A stretch of 64,000 nt of DNA from Salvator merianae (GCA_003586115.2 QVOM02000115.1:10306621-10370620); one strand, 5' to 3'; shown: positions 33,992 to 47,805, counted from the stretch's first letter. Notes: generated by a model from the letters alone, not told the origin. Translations and numbers: made by a program.

Positions 33992-35681
33992 AACAATACA
34001 GGGAACAGGGCAGAAGTGTACAAGCAGATAAAACTGAACAGCACAGGCCCAGACTTCCTTCATGTTGTTTTACAGTGCTGTATGTATTAATACAATGTTC
34101 CATGTAGTAATGCAATGTTCTGTTGTTTATGTTCTGCTTTATTCCTTTTTTATCTCCTAATACAGAAATCCAGCCCCAGAATCCAAGCATATATGGATAA
34201 GTGCAACATCTGGAAGTGTCTTCACCTGGTCTTTCTACAGCATGTATAGACCCACAAAGCTATGGAATAAAACAAGCCACGGGAACCTGTTTTAATCCAG
34301 TTGTTGTCTCTGCAATACCACATTGATTTTTTTGGCAGCCAATCAATACTTGTATTTTGATTTCTACTTAAACAGGTTATGCAGCATCCAGGTAAGCCAA
34401 AGCTTCCCTTCTGCAAGGCAACTTAAAAATATTTTAGGAATCACTATTTAGGAGCATCCACAGTTGCTTCTCTGTGCCATAAGAGGACAGCATTGGCCAT
34501 CCTTTACCAAGGACAACTGTTTCCAAGAGCCCTGTGATGTAAGCTGACACATATAAGCAAACACATTTCTTTTCAGTTTTAGCCTTTGCCAGCTACCTGG
34601 AATGTGGTGATGGCTTCCAGTGAGTTCATAGTGTTCCCCTCTATATTTATATTCTGCTTGCCGGAGGCCAGGTTGTCACAATCTTGCTGTGTCATACATC
34701 AAAGCTTTACTGAAGCTCAGAGATTGACATGTGAAATGAATGGAGAGCAGTTGCAGTCAGCAAACTCCTATATCTCATATAGTCATAGGACTGATAATGA
34801 AAAATAGCAAACTGTTGTCAAGGCATGTTAAGATGACCACTGTCTTAAATACAGTGGAAACATTTGCAAGAGAAGAAGAAAGTAGTGGATTCAGAATGAA
34901 TCTATTTAAGCATCTGAAAAGCAAATAAATTGTTTAGTTATAGACCTTGCCTGAAAAGTCACAGGAAGTCATGATTTACATTGCAAAGGACTCACCAATG
35001 AATGGCATGCTTTCTCAAGGAGGGAAGGCACTTAAGACCTCCCTCAGTATATATGGCAATCATTATTTTTCCCCTTGGTTCATGGCCATTGGTTCAAATA
35101 ATCTCTTAAAAGAACAAGGAATGCCTAGGGAGACCAGTGTGAATGTTAGATGCTTACCCATAACCTCAGATGTTCAAACATCTGAGCTAATCTGAAGGCA
35201 TAAATAAGGCTTTGATCAGACACAACAACAACAACAAAAATGCATCTCTGAGGTGTCTCAAAAATGGCTTCAAGGTGGGATTGTTCACTTGCCAATCTGC
35301 CCCTTCCCTTTCTCATGAACCTTCTATGCGAGAAAAGGTGAATTAGAGAAGACTTGAGAACACGAGTGCCACACACTGTCTCTATCAGGTGCCTCCAAGT
35401 CACCCCTTTTGTTATGTCTGAACACATTTTATCCAGTTTTTGGTCACTGAGGACAAAGATTTAAGGAACATTTAAATTAGTATGGTTAATAATTGCTTCC
35501 CAGGATGTAAGTGGATGGGATCTCCTGTCATTCTTCACTATTAGCTGCGAGTGATGGGAACTAGTGGCCAGCAGTACAGCATTCTTTCCACACTTTGCCA
35601 TAGGCTGCCTTAGTGCAGACCAGCAAAAGTCCCACCCGCTGCTGGTATGTTTTATCCATACAAGAGGAAGCCACATACTGT
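33992..35681. other. Unassigned DNA
   Basis: No recognised features beyond a short (CAA)n at about 35222-35237. Confidence 0.4.
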
Positions 35682-36170
35682 GGGCCTGCTCATACTACTC
35701 ACTAGTGAGCATCTGCATGCTTGCTAATAAAGTACATTCACACTTTGTAGAGGCCAAAGTGACTGGGAGCAGGCTACAGCCACTCTCAATTGCTACTAGC
35801 TGTAGAGCACAAAATTGTGCTCCACAGCTGTGTCTGGAGCAACTGGACTGCTCCCAGTACATAACGTTTGCACCTACTTCTGGGTATGAATGCTGCACTG
35901 TTCTGTGCTTCATGGTGTGCTGAGGCTGTAGTTGTGGATGCAGCTGTAGCTATGCAGTCATGTGCTGCATCCCTGGTCATCAAGGCAGTGGTTGGACATT
36001 TCCCTAACTGCTTTCATGCTTCGAGGTCACCATTCACACTGAAAATGTTGAACACCCATTTCCAGGATATTCCAGCCCTCGAAATGCAAATAGCCGCCTC
36101 ACTGTGAGAGCTGTTCAATATTGGAATGTTTGACTGTGAACATTCCAAGATGGAAAATGCAAAAGCACCC
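35682..36170 (-). mobile_element. GGGCC-type MITE (family A), 489 bp
   Basis: The left end GGGCCTGCTCATACTACTCACTAGTGAG and the right end ATTCCAAGATGGAAAATGCAAAAGCACCC are the two characteristic family termini. The GGAATGTTTGACTGTGAACATTCC palindrome lies just inside the right end. The flanking triplets TGT/TAT are a weak candidate TSD. It is non-coding. Confidence 0.72.
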
Positions 36171-39100
36171 TATGATAAGGTGCCAAAATGGTGTCTTATC
36201 TGGTCCAAGCATGAACCTTTTAAAAAAGGTCTACAACTGGACCATGAAGGTCATGTGGAAGACATGCCCTGTGGTCTGGAATACAATAGGAGACACTTTT
36301 CAGTGGTGCACTAGGATGTGCTATTGGAAATGATGCTGGACATCAGCATATATGAAAAAGGGCCCAGCCAGAAAGTTCAAAGGCTGGAAAATTTTGTTCC
36401 CAATTTTGAAGACTGAGCCCCAGCTTTGAGGATTAAGCCCATGCTTCAAAGCCAGCAGTCAGAGCTGAGACACTGTGGGGCATCCAAAATGTGGACATCC
36501 CTATGTTGCTTTATCAGCAATCCATCAAAAGGCATCCTATCCTGGCCCACATTAAATGCATAAACAGCCAGAAAAAGTCCTTGGCTAAAGGAGTCAAGTT
36601 TCTTCTGATATTAAGATTATCCTATCTGTGATTTTTTTTTCATGGGACTGCCCTTATTTGTCACTAATTAGGGCCTACTTTAACTGGGTACATTGAGAAA
36701 ATCTTCATGTGGTCACTGCTAGAAACTCTGCAGTTGCTTCTATTTTGCCTTCTCTGCTAAAGGTCTTTGTGCTGCTCTTATGTGAATTGCAGAGGCTGTC
36801 ACCTTAGAACTGGTTGATGTCAAACTTGGTTGCCCAGCAAGCTCACAATAGCAAATTCTGACAGTCTGAGCTGAGCAACGGCATTGCTTTAAGGAAAACC
36901 TACAGACTGCTACACCCAACAGTGTCTCATGTTGCCCGTGGTACTGCCTGTGTGAATTTATGTATTCCTTGCATCAAGAGAAATTGAAAACACATGCTTC
37001 AGCACAGGCATTGCTGGGGAAAAAATGGATTTTCCTCATCTGAATGGAGACGGAAGCCTATTGGGCTTTTGTTAGAATACTGGACAAGTAGATTTTTATG
37101 ATGTATTGCATGATCAAAACAAATGAATGCTACAAGATTTGATTTTGTATCTATATTGTCTTAAGAATCTTTCAGATATCCTGGGATGCTGTTCCTAACC
37201 CGGGGAGCAGACTGTACTTTCATCTGCAATGCTAAATGTTGTTGATTTGCTTTATGCATTTCTGTTATCTTTTTAAAATAACACTGCACCCAAAGAGATA
37301 CATCAATTCCCAGAAATAATCCATTTGAATGTGAATCTGCAAACATATAATCTCACATGGAACTCTTATAAAAGACTTCTGGGGTGTTGTGGTGAGATTG
37401 TCTAGGTCAACAATGAATAGCTTCCCATGCCCAGCATCCAATAGCACTCTACATGTACAACATATCCACATCCTGCTGCTACAGGATCCCCACCACCATT
37501 CATTTTCTGTCTGTGCTCTTGGCTTTTCTGTGAAATCTGAACAGCTTAAATTCTATGCTGAAAAGAATGTTGCTAGCTTCTCTAAACGCCCAGCTGCATC
37601 TATGTGTTAATTCAACTTCAATCCACTTTCAGAATGACAACACATCAGTGGGAAGCAGATTTTCTTCCACATTATTTATCCTGGACAATCCACTCTTGGG
37701 TTAAATAATGAGTGTATGTGTGCGGGGGGACTGGCTTCTCACTTGGTCATTATGTTCATCCATTCTGAATGGTGGATCAAATGTGGATTAAAACTTCAGT
37801 GTAGTTGTGCCCAGTCCTGAAGTCCTGACTATAAACTACACACATTCCTCCAGTAATTGCTCAAGGAAAAGAAGTAATTGAGATACTCAGAAAAGTATAT
37901 ATATTCTTCCTTCAACAATGGGATATGGGATTGCAAGGGACATTAATGCATGAATTGTACAGGGGAAGATATTAGCACAAGAAATATTGTTGTAGCATTA
38001 GTTAAAAAAGGCATTAGCCTTAATCTTAGTGTTAGTACTCCTAAAAGAAAAACCTTAAAAATGGACATATCAGAGTTGGAACTTTCAGATAAGGGCTTGA
38101 CTCCCACTTCCCAGCTGCTAACAATGGTGTATGACCCAGCTGAGGGTTATCACTTGATTATGGTTTCATAAAAATGGGTACTCCAGCAGAATCCTCCCAA
38201 TACCCCACAAACATGATGACGGGCAATATGGAACACATTGGGAGCTCCCAGAATAGTGCATGCTAGTTCCTTGGAAATCATGCAAGTACAACGTGAGCTG
38301 CTTGATTCTAGAAATCCTATTATTCTGTTCCTATGGCATCTAATAGTTAAACCTTCCAAAAATCTGATTTAACGTGGTCAGCTGAAGAGACAGAGGTGTA
38401 AGTTATTTTTCTTTCAAGGAAGTTGAAAAACATAACCTAAATGGGGTTTGGAAAGAAGTTAAGAAATAAAATCGAATTGCCAGTTACTTTGTTGCTTACA
38501 TGAAGGAACATATAAGGGGGATAGTTACACAAAGGTTCTACTGTTCTTTAAATTAGAGTCAGCAGCAGTGAAATCACACCAAAACATGAGTTTGCATGTC
38601 AAATGTGCAGGATTTTCAAATGAATGCACACTTTTACTGAGTGCTTTTTCCAGCATTACAAGAAAATTGCTTCTTCCAACGCATTTTTAGAAGTTTTGTT
38701 CATGCTGTGAATTTATAGAGGCCCGCTGTGGATGTCTCAGGGGAAGACAAAAAAGAGTTGGGTCAATTTTGGCCCATGTGGAGGGAACCAATCATTTACA
38801 GTGCTGAGGAGACTCCAGGGCTTCAGAGATCTATAAGAAGGAAATTTACATACAGTTGTGTACAGAGCTTTGGCAGGAAGAGTTGGCACAAAAAATAGAG
38901 AGAGCTGGGGTGGTCCCAGCGTGCTTGATGAAAAAAGAACACAAAACTGCTGCTGAATGCAATAGGTTCATCAGCCAGCCAGCTGGCAGCTGCTAATGCT
39001 GCAGGGCCCTTGCAAAGGGATGTGGAATGAGCAAGCCCTTTGTTTTCCCCCTTTTGTTGTTATTCTGTCTGCTTTGATTTTATGCTTATCAGTTTACAAT

Positions 39101-40714
39101 TTTGCAAAGAATGCATTCAAGCAATGAATCAGTGGGAGAGAGCTGTCAGTGATTGGCAGGTCATGCTGACCAATCAATTACAGTGGTGGGGAAGAGTTCC
39201 AGACAGGATGTAGTAGGGGGCAGAGCAACTGCTAATGAATTAACAGCAGTAATTCATTTAGTCTGTCCTGAGTACAAGTGCACTAATTGTCCTTTAATTA
39301 TTCATTTAATTTATCTTCTCTCCTTAAGTCAAAACCCAATGAGATGCAGTTTCATCTGGAATTCATTTTGAAGAATGAGATAAGGTTTGTGTGTAGCTAG
39401 GGCATCAGAGGAAGCATTTATTAACAAAAATGTAAAGTGATGGAAAAATGGAGCAGGGTTTATAGAAAGGGTGGGTAGCTCCTTTGTTCTTGGTAGCCTT
39501 TATTTTTTTAAAATTTGTTAAAAATCCCAAAAACCTCAGACTCGGTTTTATTCTAGCCTGCTAAGTTTCTTTGAGTGACAGCTTAAGACAAATAAATACT
39601 CTGGAAAATTAAGTGTAAGTGCAACATTTTAGCAGATACATGAATTCACATCTTGGAACTGTCAAACAATCAGGAAAAAGGCTCAGCTAATCTGCTTCTA
39701 ACAGTTGAAAGTTGAAAATTCATCAAGTGAGTCTTTTTCACTATACATAGAATTAACATTATTGTATGCTTGCACATGTGCTGTCAAGATTTTGAGGCTT
39801 TAGGACTCATAGACAGTGAGATGGGAGGGGCTCATAATGTTACAAGATGTCCTTATTGAATATGAATTTATGCACACTTTGGTACATAAGGAATAAGCAA
39901 CCTTGTGTCAGGGAGGACACATAAAACATTGGATACTATGACATGCTGAAAGTACAGGTAATGGACCAGTAGAAACCTGGATTCCTGTGTCATCTCGGAG
40001 ACACAAATGCCATTTCAAAAGTAGAAAATGGAAACATTTTTTACTTTTAGCTTCTTCCCCTTCCTTCAAGGAAGTACATCTGCATATCAGTGTTAACAGG
40101 TCTGGCTTCCTTCAGAAAAAATAAACTTCTGCAGAGTTCTATATAAACCGGAACATTCTGACAAAAATACCAAAAGGTTTCTAAAAAGTATTATTTTTGC
40201 TATTGCAAAATATTGGTAAACTGCAATGTTTAACAAAAAATAGTAGGTAACCACTATTTTTTGCTTACCACTGTCTTGTTTATATATCAGGAAACATTTT
40301 TGTCTCTTATGGCTAGCCATTATCTGTATGGTAAGGAGTTATCTGTTAGGTTCCTGGCCTACAGTTACTCTGAGCATGTAACATTCACTGCTGCTGCCCC
40401 CCCCCCCAGCCTTATACACCACAACAGCATGGTAATCCATGTGGCTGGCATCCACTGCACCTTGATCTCTCCTACTGAGTCCCAATATCCTTTTCACCAA
40501 GTCTACATAACCAATACTGGCTGTTTCTTCTTCCTAGCCAAGCCCAAAGGAGAGTTATAAATTCTGGTAATATTTGGAGTTCTCTCTCTTGCTTCCAGGA
40601 CCTATGTGCTTCTACTTCCTTCCCATATTCCCTCTGCTTGTTTGTCTTATCCTTCCCCCTCCTTGTTTTCTGTTGCCTTATCATTTCTCTTCATATTGGA
40701 TCCAAGGATAGGTA
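36171..40714. other. Long unassigned stretch
   Basis: About 4.5 kb of AT-rich DNA without recognised transposon ends, RNA genes or convincing exons. Frames of 60-99 codons (for example 37950-38171 and 40261-40560) show no family motif. A C run lies at 40399-40408. Confidence 0.35.
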
Positions 40715-40715
40715 A

Positions 40716-40783
<68 letters not shown>
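40715..40783. repeat. (TATC)n microsatellite
   Basis: About 17 uninterrupted TATC units. Confidence 0.97.
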
Positions 40784-40784
<1 letters not shown>

Positions 40785-42024
40785 GTCTTTGGGAAGGAAA
40801 AACAACTAAATACTTTAAGACTGGGTTGTGTTGAGCTTTTGTGCTTTTTGTGTTTTTATTTTTCTTCTTTTTTGCCAATGAAACTTAGCCTCAGAATACT
40901 AGCAGGGTCTTCCTAACCAGTTTAAAAGTGAAACCCTTTTTTTCTCCTTTGCTCTTGTCAATATAAGCTGATTCTAACAACATTCCATTGCTTCTGCCTA
41001 TGTTTTGCTCTGCCGCACCTTTTCTGGTGTTTTTAATAAAGAAATTATTTTTATTGAGAACTCTGTTTGTGATTTAATCTTTATATGCCTATTGTTTTTA
41101 CATGGTCCACCCCAGTTAATTGTCTGTTTTTAAAGCCAATAACCTAAAAGATCCTTCCCTTAGAAATTAACTGGGAAAACTTTTTCCCCTGCTCCTATCA
41201 ATAAGCTTTGGAGGCAACAGGGACAGCCCTTATAGGTGTTATTGTATGTTGCCTAATCTAGTTATAGTACTGTAAAAAAGTTGTAGACAGGTGTGGAAAA
41301 AATTCTGCAAAGGAAGAATGCTTTTAAAATTAGAAGTGTTAATAGTTTGTTTTTTATCAAGCAACCAAATGCAAAGTGAATGAACAAAAGAGAAATCTAA
41401 ATCAAACCAATATTTGGTGTGACCACCCTTTCCCTTAAAACAGCATCAATTCTATTTTGCAGCATTTTTTCTTACTTGGCATTATTTTTTCCACACCTGC
41501 CTACAACATTTGCACAGTACAGTATATCAACACTAATGTTCACTCTTATTACTTACATTCATCTGTTGGTGTTTATGGATCTGAAATAGTTCTCATGGAA
41601 TTTCTGCACAGAGAACGTATGTAGCCTTGGGAAAATGTATGCTGCAACCCTGTTGCAATAGGCTGCTTTCTCCACCCACCCATCTTGGGTGGTTTTTTGG
41701 GTTTTTTTTTTCAAAAATAAAATCTTGTTCAGAAAACAGAGACTGATGGAGGCAGTGTGTGTGTGTTTTGAGGGTGTTCCTTGTACAAGGAAGTGACCTA
41801 TCCCATCACACCAGCTCCAAACACTTTGCCACAATGGGTTTGGGGATAAAGGGAAGCAAGAGGGGAGCCACTCATAAATGTATACATATTTTGCACGCAT
41901 CTGAATGCTTCTGTGTGTCTACAACTGAAGCTGTTTCAGGTTTCAGTTGACATCACTTCTTTCCCACAAATGCTTGTCAAAATCTAAGGTTGCAGGGCAA
42001 AAGCCAATCAGTGGCACTGATGAG
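40784..42024. other. Unassigned DNA
   Basis: T-rich patches at 40840-40870 and 41694-41712. No gene seen. Confidence 0.4.
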
Positions 42025-42376
42025 TAAAGATGTGCAAAATCTGATTCACATTTGCAAATTTGATTGAACATCTCACATTCACAGATATTCACACTGAAAT
42101 GACAATGTGTTTCAATTTTCCAAAACTTCTATTGGATCGAACCAGTTGCCTGCTTGCAAAAACCCTTTGATCAAATATTTGTGTTTTGCTGTGTTTTTCT
42201 CCATGAAAAGGACTTTTTTCAACTGAAAAAAATAGTATTTTTCTTTGCAAATAACTGCTAAAACAAATCCAAGAAACTGTGTGTGTTTTTTTTAATTAAA
42301 CAGTTTGATGACAAAATAAATGAGTTTTTGCGTTGACAACGAAACAACACACAAATTTCATTCATGCATATCTCTA
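42025..42376. mobile_element. Short non-autonomous hAT-type element, older copy
   Basis: It starts TAAAGATGTGC and ends CATGCATATCTCTA, worn versions of the ends at 5299-5657. The two elements share the interior (TTTGCAAATTTGATTGAACAT, CCATGAAAAGG, TTTTTTAATTAAACAGTTT). The flanking octamers CTGATGAG and CTGATAGC match in the first five bases, which suggests a decayed 8-bp TSD. Confidence 0.8.
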
Positions 42377-42384
42377 CTGATAGC

Positions 42385-43925
42385 TTCTCAGGTTGACATG
42401 ATTAATTCCCTCTCTCTGTCCGGTATCCTGGGGCCCAGTCACACCTCAAGTTTTAATCCAGCTTCAGTCCTCTTTTGGATTGAAAGACCACATCAACAAA
42501 GTGAATAATCATTTTCTTTCCACATTAGCTAACCCAAAAGTGGATTTTCTGGGTTACATCATGCTTGAAGAAAACATCTCCTTCATTTACTTCATTGATG
42601 TGTTTTCTCAGTCTGAAACTGGTCTGAAGCTGGATTAAAACTTAGGCATGATGGGCCCCTGGAGAGGTTTTGGGATAATGTTGATAGGTTTGAAGGACAA
42701 GTATGAGAAACTATTTCTTATAAGAAAAGAAAAACAAAAAAGAAAAACTTGCCTGCACCAATTTAAGCATCCTTTTCCAAAAGTGAGAAGTACAAATACA
42801 GGATCATGTATAATTTTATCATCATGTCCTAAAGATCCACTCACTAACACAGATTACCAAAGTATATATGCATATTCATTGTGTATGAGTGTTAAGGACA
42901 AAAATTTGAATATTGAGAACAGGCAGTGGAACAAAGTCTGTATAATCCCTCGAACAGCTTACATCTGTGATAAGTGTAGAAGTAGCCTGGGGTCCTTCTT
43001 TTTCTTCAGAAGAACTTTCTGCTGCCAGGGCAACTGTCATACTAAATTTAAGGTTGGCAAACACATCTAAATCTTGAAAATTATGAAAATAAGTGAAATC
43101 TTTTTTTATTTTTTTTCTGATTTGCTGTTTTCCTGTAACAGAAAGGGAGTGAACCAGATTATCTTTGAAAACATTTCCAATTTTGGAAATCATACACTCA
43201 GAACTCTACGGTTCATCACAGTTCGGTGAATGAAGGTGGCAGCCACAACTCCAGCAGGACCCCCTGAACTCAGTTAAGCTTAACACATTGTTGATTTGGA
43301 GAAAACAAAGGAGTCATATTGGCTTTGGCCTCAATTTTGGGAAAATAACGAAACCAAAATCAACCACCTTAGCTTTTCATCACATAAAATGTGTTTGATC
43401 ATCCATTCTAAGTAAGGTGTAAAGCTTCAGATAACAACTTATCTACCAGTGTGACACACAGGAATCTGTCAATTGTGCACTACAATTTCTTTAGACAGAT
43501 TCTAAACCTGTCTTCTTCAGTTAGTCTTTCTAAATGAGCAGCCCTTGGCTCCAAGATTCTAAATTACTATTATTTTCTTTAGTAAAATACTCATTGATTA
43601 ATCTCCATTTTGCTAGCTACGTAACATTTGGTAAAGATAAATAAAGACATTTAGCAATAATCTAGTCTATTCCATATTTCTGCAGGTGCCTTGAATTTAT
43701 GCACTGATCAGTTGCCAAAGTCTTGCAGCAATCATCTGAATAGCTTTTAAACCAATCCCAGTCCACTTGTCAGAGCAGATCTTCACTTCCCTCCTGACTG
43801 AAGTGTTAATTAAGCCTATATAAATCACAGTTTAACTACACCACCATTCAGCACAACACTCTCAAATGCCATAAAAGACATGATAGGAAAGAGTTTTCTA
43901 AATATAAGACCTATTAATTTGGAAC
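42385..43925. other. Unassigned DNA
   Basis: A 140-codon frame at 42648-43070 is the longest here. It has no motif, overlaps a 105-codon frame on the other strand, and is not called. Confidence 0.35.
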
Positions 43926-43927
43926 AA

Positions 43928-44465
43928 AGGCCCTTTCTGCATAGGGCATTTTCCTGTGCCAGGAAAGGGTCTAGGAGTCACCCTTCCTCATTCTGGTGCA
44001 GGATAAAGGAAGCCCTGCCCCCTCTTAGCATGCTCCATAGACTGAGCTAGGACACCCAAAATGGTGCTCTAGCACAGTTTATTGGTGTACTTCAGCAGTC
44101 TACCAGCAGTCCAGGGCCAGTATCCTGGACTGTAGAAGTATGCAGGCAGCATGCCTCTGTAGGCCAGAATACAAAGTGTTGCCAGAAGTGGCATGCTATC
44201 AGAATGTGTTCTGGAAACTTTAAAAGTTGAGAACAAAAGTTCTTGGCTTTCAAAGCCTCCAGCTCTGAGGGCTGGCCCAGACTTCAGAGCCAGGTTGTGG
44301 TTGGAATGGCATAGGTTGTCTGGTATGGGGACAACTCTTAGCCTGTGCTAGGGCTAGTCCAGCCCAGCATGGTGCAACATAGTCCACACTACAAAAGCAC
44401 CCCAATACTAAGAAGGGATTATAGGATTCCAATGAAACATGAGCATGTGTACCCCATGTGCAGAT
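43928..44465. mobile_element. Worn MITE (family B)
   Basis: It starts AAAGGCCCTTTCTGCATAGG. It includes GCCCTGCCCCCTCTTAGCATGC, the reverse of a block at 7730-7760. The right end is near CCCATGTGCAGATGG. The boundaries are soft and no TSD was found. Confidence 0.45.
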
Positions 44466-44469
44466 GGAG

Positions 44470-45500
44470 AGAGTATCTGCAGTGTCTTTTCTTTATCTCA
44501 AGTATATAGGAAGTATATATTTCAAGTATATAGGAAGCAAAACTCTTTTAAAAAGACCCTACCTTTAAATGTAGGGCAAATAAAAAGGACTTAGTCTCAC
44601 ACAGTAAACAAACAACAAACCTGTAAAACCTGTCAGCGATATTGATGAAATCTGCATTGAAATCAGCAACAGTTTGTGGAATGGGGTCATGGAGTGGCCA
44701 AAATAATTGGTCACATGCTAGATTTTAATGGTAACCTACAGAAAACTGTTGAATTCTGGCTAATGGTTCAGCTGAGCTGATGCCCTATTTTCTATTTTTT
44801 AGAGAGGATTTGGTCCCTTTAAACTTAGATCCATGGGAATTGGGCAGAAACGTGATATTATAACTTTTTCTGTAGAGTATATGATTGTTTACAACTGGAG
44901 ATTTATTTTCCATTGGATGATAGCATGTTTAGTGGACCTGTTGAGGTTACAGAATCAATTTAAAAATGGCCTTAATGATAATAAATATAATAAAATCCAC
45001 TGATGGGAGTTAGCAAAAAGGGCATGTGTCTAGCCATAAAAATTCTTTCGTATCTGTCGTGACTGAACTGGCACATAATATTAAGGTTAACAAATAAATT
45101 CCAGAAACACTGAAATTCATGTGCATTTACAGTGTGTGGGGGGGAATATTGCTATGTATCCGTGAAATGACCTTTCCAGGCTACTAAGTATAAAATGTTG
45201 AGGTCATTCATGAAACAGTGGCAATCCAGGGAAGATTGGAGTATTTTAAAATGTGCCTTGAAGAGCAAAATGACCTTTACTGCTTCACACTAAATTTAAA
45301 TGGCTCTCATGAGTCCTGATATATTCTGGTTGTAAGGGAAAGTGTTTAAAGGCAGACTTAGTGTTTTTGCTATGTAGCACTGGACCAGATATCTCATTGT
45401 TCTCTGTGGAATTTCATGTGAGATGCTGCTCTTACAACTGTTTTCCTTTCCTTGCTTTCACTACCACCCCCTTCTGGTGTTAAATGTTAAAATGTATGGC
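44470..45500. other. Unassigned DNA
   Basis: A 19-base near-repeat, TCAAGTATATAGGAAG, occurs twice at 44497-44540. Otherwise nothing is recognised. Confidence 0.4.
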
Positions 45501-45501
45501 A

Positions 45502-45863
45502 GTTTCTGCACTGCATGCCTTGGAATACAATGCGGAATCCATTACTAAATAGAGTGGCACAATGCAGAGTGTGCCAGGCACTGTCCTCATTGTCATGGTC
45601 CTATCCCAGTCTTATTCAGAGGCCAGGGAACAAAAGTTCCCTGGTCTCTGAAGTTGAAGATGGGGGGATTTTGGCACCACAAACAGCCAACTTCCAGACC
45701 CATTCTGGGCCCTGTGGAAATGGCACCAGGTTCTGCACACCACATGGACAGGTGCAGCCATCCACAGCCCACCCTAGAGACCACATTAAAGTGTTCTCCT
45801 ATTGCAGCATTCCGTGGCCTGGTTTTCATACTGAAGAGTGCTCAAAGTGAAAGGTCTATGTGA
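45502..45863. mobile_element. Possible worn MITE
   Basis: The left GGCAGTTTCTGCACT and the right AGTGCTCAAAGTGAAAGGTC are loosely inverted. The interior contains CAGGGAACAAAAGTTCCCTGG, a perfect short palindrome (45626-45646). Family unclear. Confidence 0.35.
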
Positions 45864-46624
45864 AACAGAGAGTTCCCTGAGATGCTAGGGCTCCTGGAGA
45901 CAACTCTGGTGAGTGGATGCTTCCTTGTTGGTTGGCAGCTAGCACAGTCAAAATGGATCATGTTTTACTCCCTTGGATTGGCAATCTGCATTTCATCATT
46001 CATGCAACTATACTAACAGCAGCAATCATGGTATGTAAAAAAGTCTCATTTAAATGCCTGATTATCATGTACTGCACACATGAGCCTTTCACCAACAGAA
46101 CATTTCTTGTTTAAAGCTTCATCCAAATGGTCTATAGTTTTTGCTTTTGCTGGGGTCCCAAGAATAGTGGTCACTGCCCCAACTGTGCAGCAACTCTTAT
46201 GGTACTCAGGACACTCAAGAAAATAATTGAGTAATTTAGTTTTGTGTCTTTTTGCTCATTGAAACATAGGAAGGGTTATTGTGTACCTGGTCACATATAC
46301 CTTGCTTCATGCACTTTTCTTACTCAGTCAGTTTGGAAATCTGGACTTCTGGTCAATAAGAAATCATGTGTGAACAGATTGCAAGGAAGCATCAGAACCC
46401 AGAATCTAAATGAAGTGTTCCCAACTGGTGTGCAATATGCAGGCTAAGCCACAGAAAAGTAGCCTGCCTCCAGTGGCATGACCCAATGTTGTGGACTACT
46501 TTTCTATGGCCCACCCTGTAGTGTCCTTGCCATACAATTTGGGTAAATGAAAGAAAAAGTATGAAAGGCAATATACCATCTGTGTGCCATTTATCCCACA
46601 TGGCAAAGTGTGACTAGGCTCTGA

Positions 46625-47719
46625 TAGGGATGTGCACAAAAGAACTTTTCCCTTTTCACTTCGCAGCACTGCGAAGCAACAGAGCTTCATTTTTGCATGA
46701 AAACTCTAGGCGCGAAAAGGGAGACTTTTGTTTTCGCTGCAAAAATCTTCGCAAAAACCGGCTGCCTCTGTGACAGGCAGCGCAGCACTTAACTTTCACG
46801 ATCGGTGAAGGTCTTCCCTTCGCATTGATTTTTCGCCGTTTCTGATTGGTCTCTCATTCCCCCTATTCTGTCACTCGCACGCGCACACAAAGAACAGGGG
46901 GAATGAGAGACCAACCGGAAACGGCGAAAAATCAATGCGAAGGGAAGACCTTCGTTGATCGCGCAAGTTAAGTGCTGCCTGTCACAGTCTGGCACATGGC
47001 TTCATTGCCAGTCACTGGCCAGCCCACCAGCTCTGCACCCATCCACCCTTAAAGATATGGTGGCAGTTCATATCTTTAAGGGTGAATGGGCACAGAGGCG
47101 GCAGGCTGGACAATTGCTGCCAATGAAGCCATGTGCCGCTGCTACACCCCCCACCCCCCACGCACACAAATAAAAAAAAAAAGAAAAGAAAAGTTTCTAC
47201 ACCCCACCACACACAAATAAAAGAGAAAAGGAAAAGCCCCTACCCCCCCCCCACACACAAATAAAATAAAAAAGAAAAGTAAAAAAATTAAAAACCTTAC
47301 CTTTCGTAGAACTGCACGCGTGTGTCCTTTTTGAGCCCTCTGGCTCGTCTGCCTCCCCCTCCCATCAGAGGAACCTCTATTGGATGCCTGTTTCCCTGGC
47401 AGCAGGGAAGCAAAGCATCCAATAGTCTGGTGTAGCAGTCAGTCAAATATACTGACCACCTGCTGACACCAGCACAGCAGCCAGTAGAAATTCTACTTCC
47501 TACAACTTGTAGGAAGTAGAACTTTTACTGGGCTGCTACAGCGAAGGCAGCATCGAAGGCGGCAGTGAAGGCAGCGAAGGAAATGGTAAGTCTTTGCTGT
47601 TCGCGTTCGTGGGGAAGGGGTTTTTCACCCTTCGCACGAAAACAGCAGAAACACTGTTTTCGCTGGGAAAGGCAAAGGTTGCGAAAGGCAAAGGTTGCGA
47701 AAGTTTTCGCCCATCCCTA
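46625..47719. mobile_element. CpG-rich non-autonomous hAT-type element, 1095 bp
   Basis: It starts TAGGGATGTGCAC and ends CGCCCATCCCTA. A perfect 8-bp TSD, GGCTCTGA, lies at 46617-46624 and 47720-47727. Its ends match the 22.6-kb element and its interior is rich in TTCGC/GCGAA motifs, but the cores differ. Inside are a very long inverted repeat (46769-46986), a small AAAGATATG/CATATCTTT hairpin near 47043-47085 and poly-C/A-rich tracts at 47148-47290. No transposase frame is present. Confidence 0.92.
46769..46986. repeat. Near-perfect inverted repeat, arms about 100 bp
   Basis: The left arm is 46769-46870 and the right arm 46891-46986. The arms match in inverse order at over 90% by eye, from TGTGACAGGCAGC at the outside to CATTCCCCCT at the inside, with a spacer of about 20 bases. 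Transcribed RNA would fold into a long hairpin. Confidence 0.92.
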
Positions 47720-47805
47720 GGCTCTGATTCAGTGCTTCATTTTGAGCTCTCCATACTGCAGTTGATCCACAGTTGAGGTAAGATTATTCTAAAATGATGC
47801 AAGAG

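Noticed and set aside
40715..40783. Regular short repeats as a possible CRISPR array
   Set aside because: Four-base units without spacers form a microsatellite, and the genome is vertebrate.
42648..43070. 140-codon lysine-rich frame
   Set aside because: Composition-driven. It shows no conserved pattern and an opposing 105-codon frame exists.
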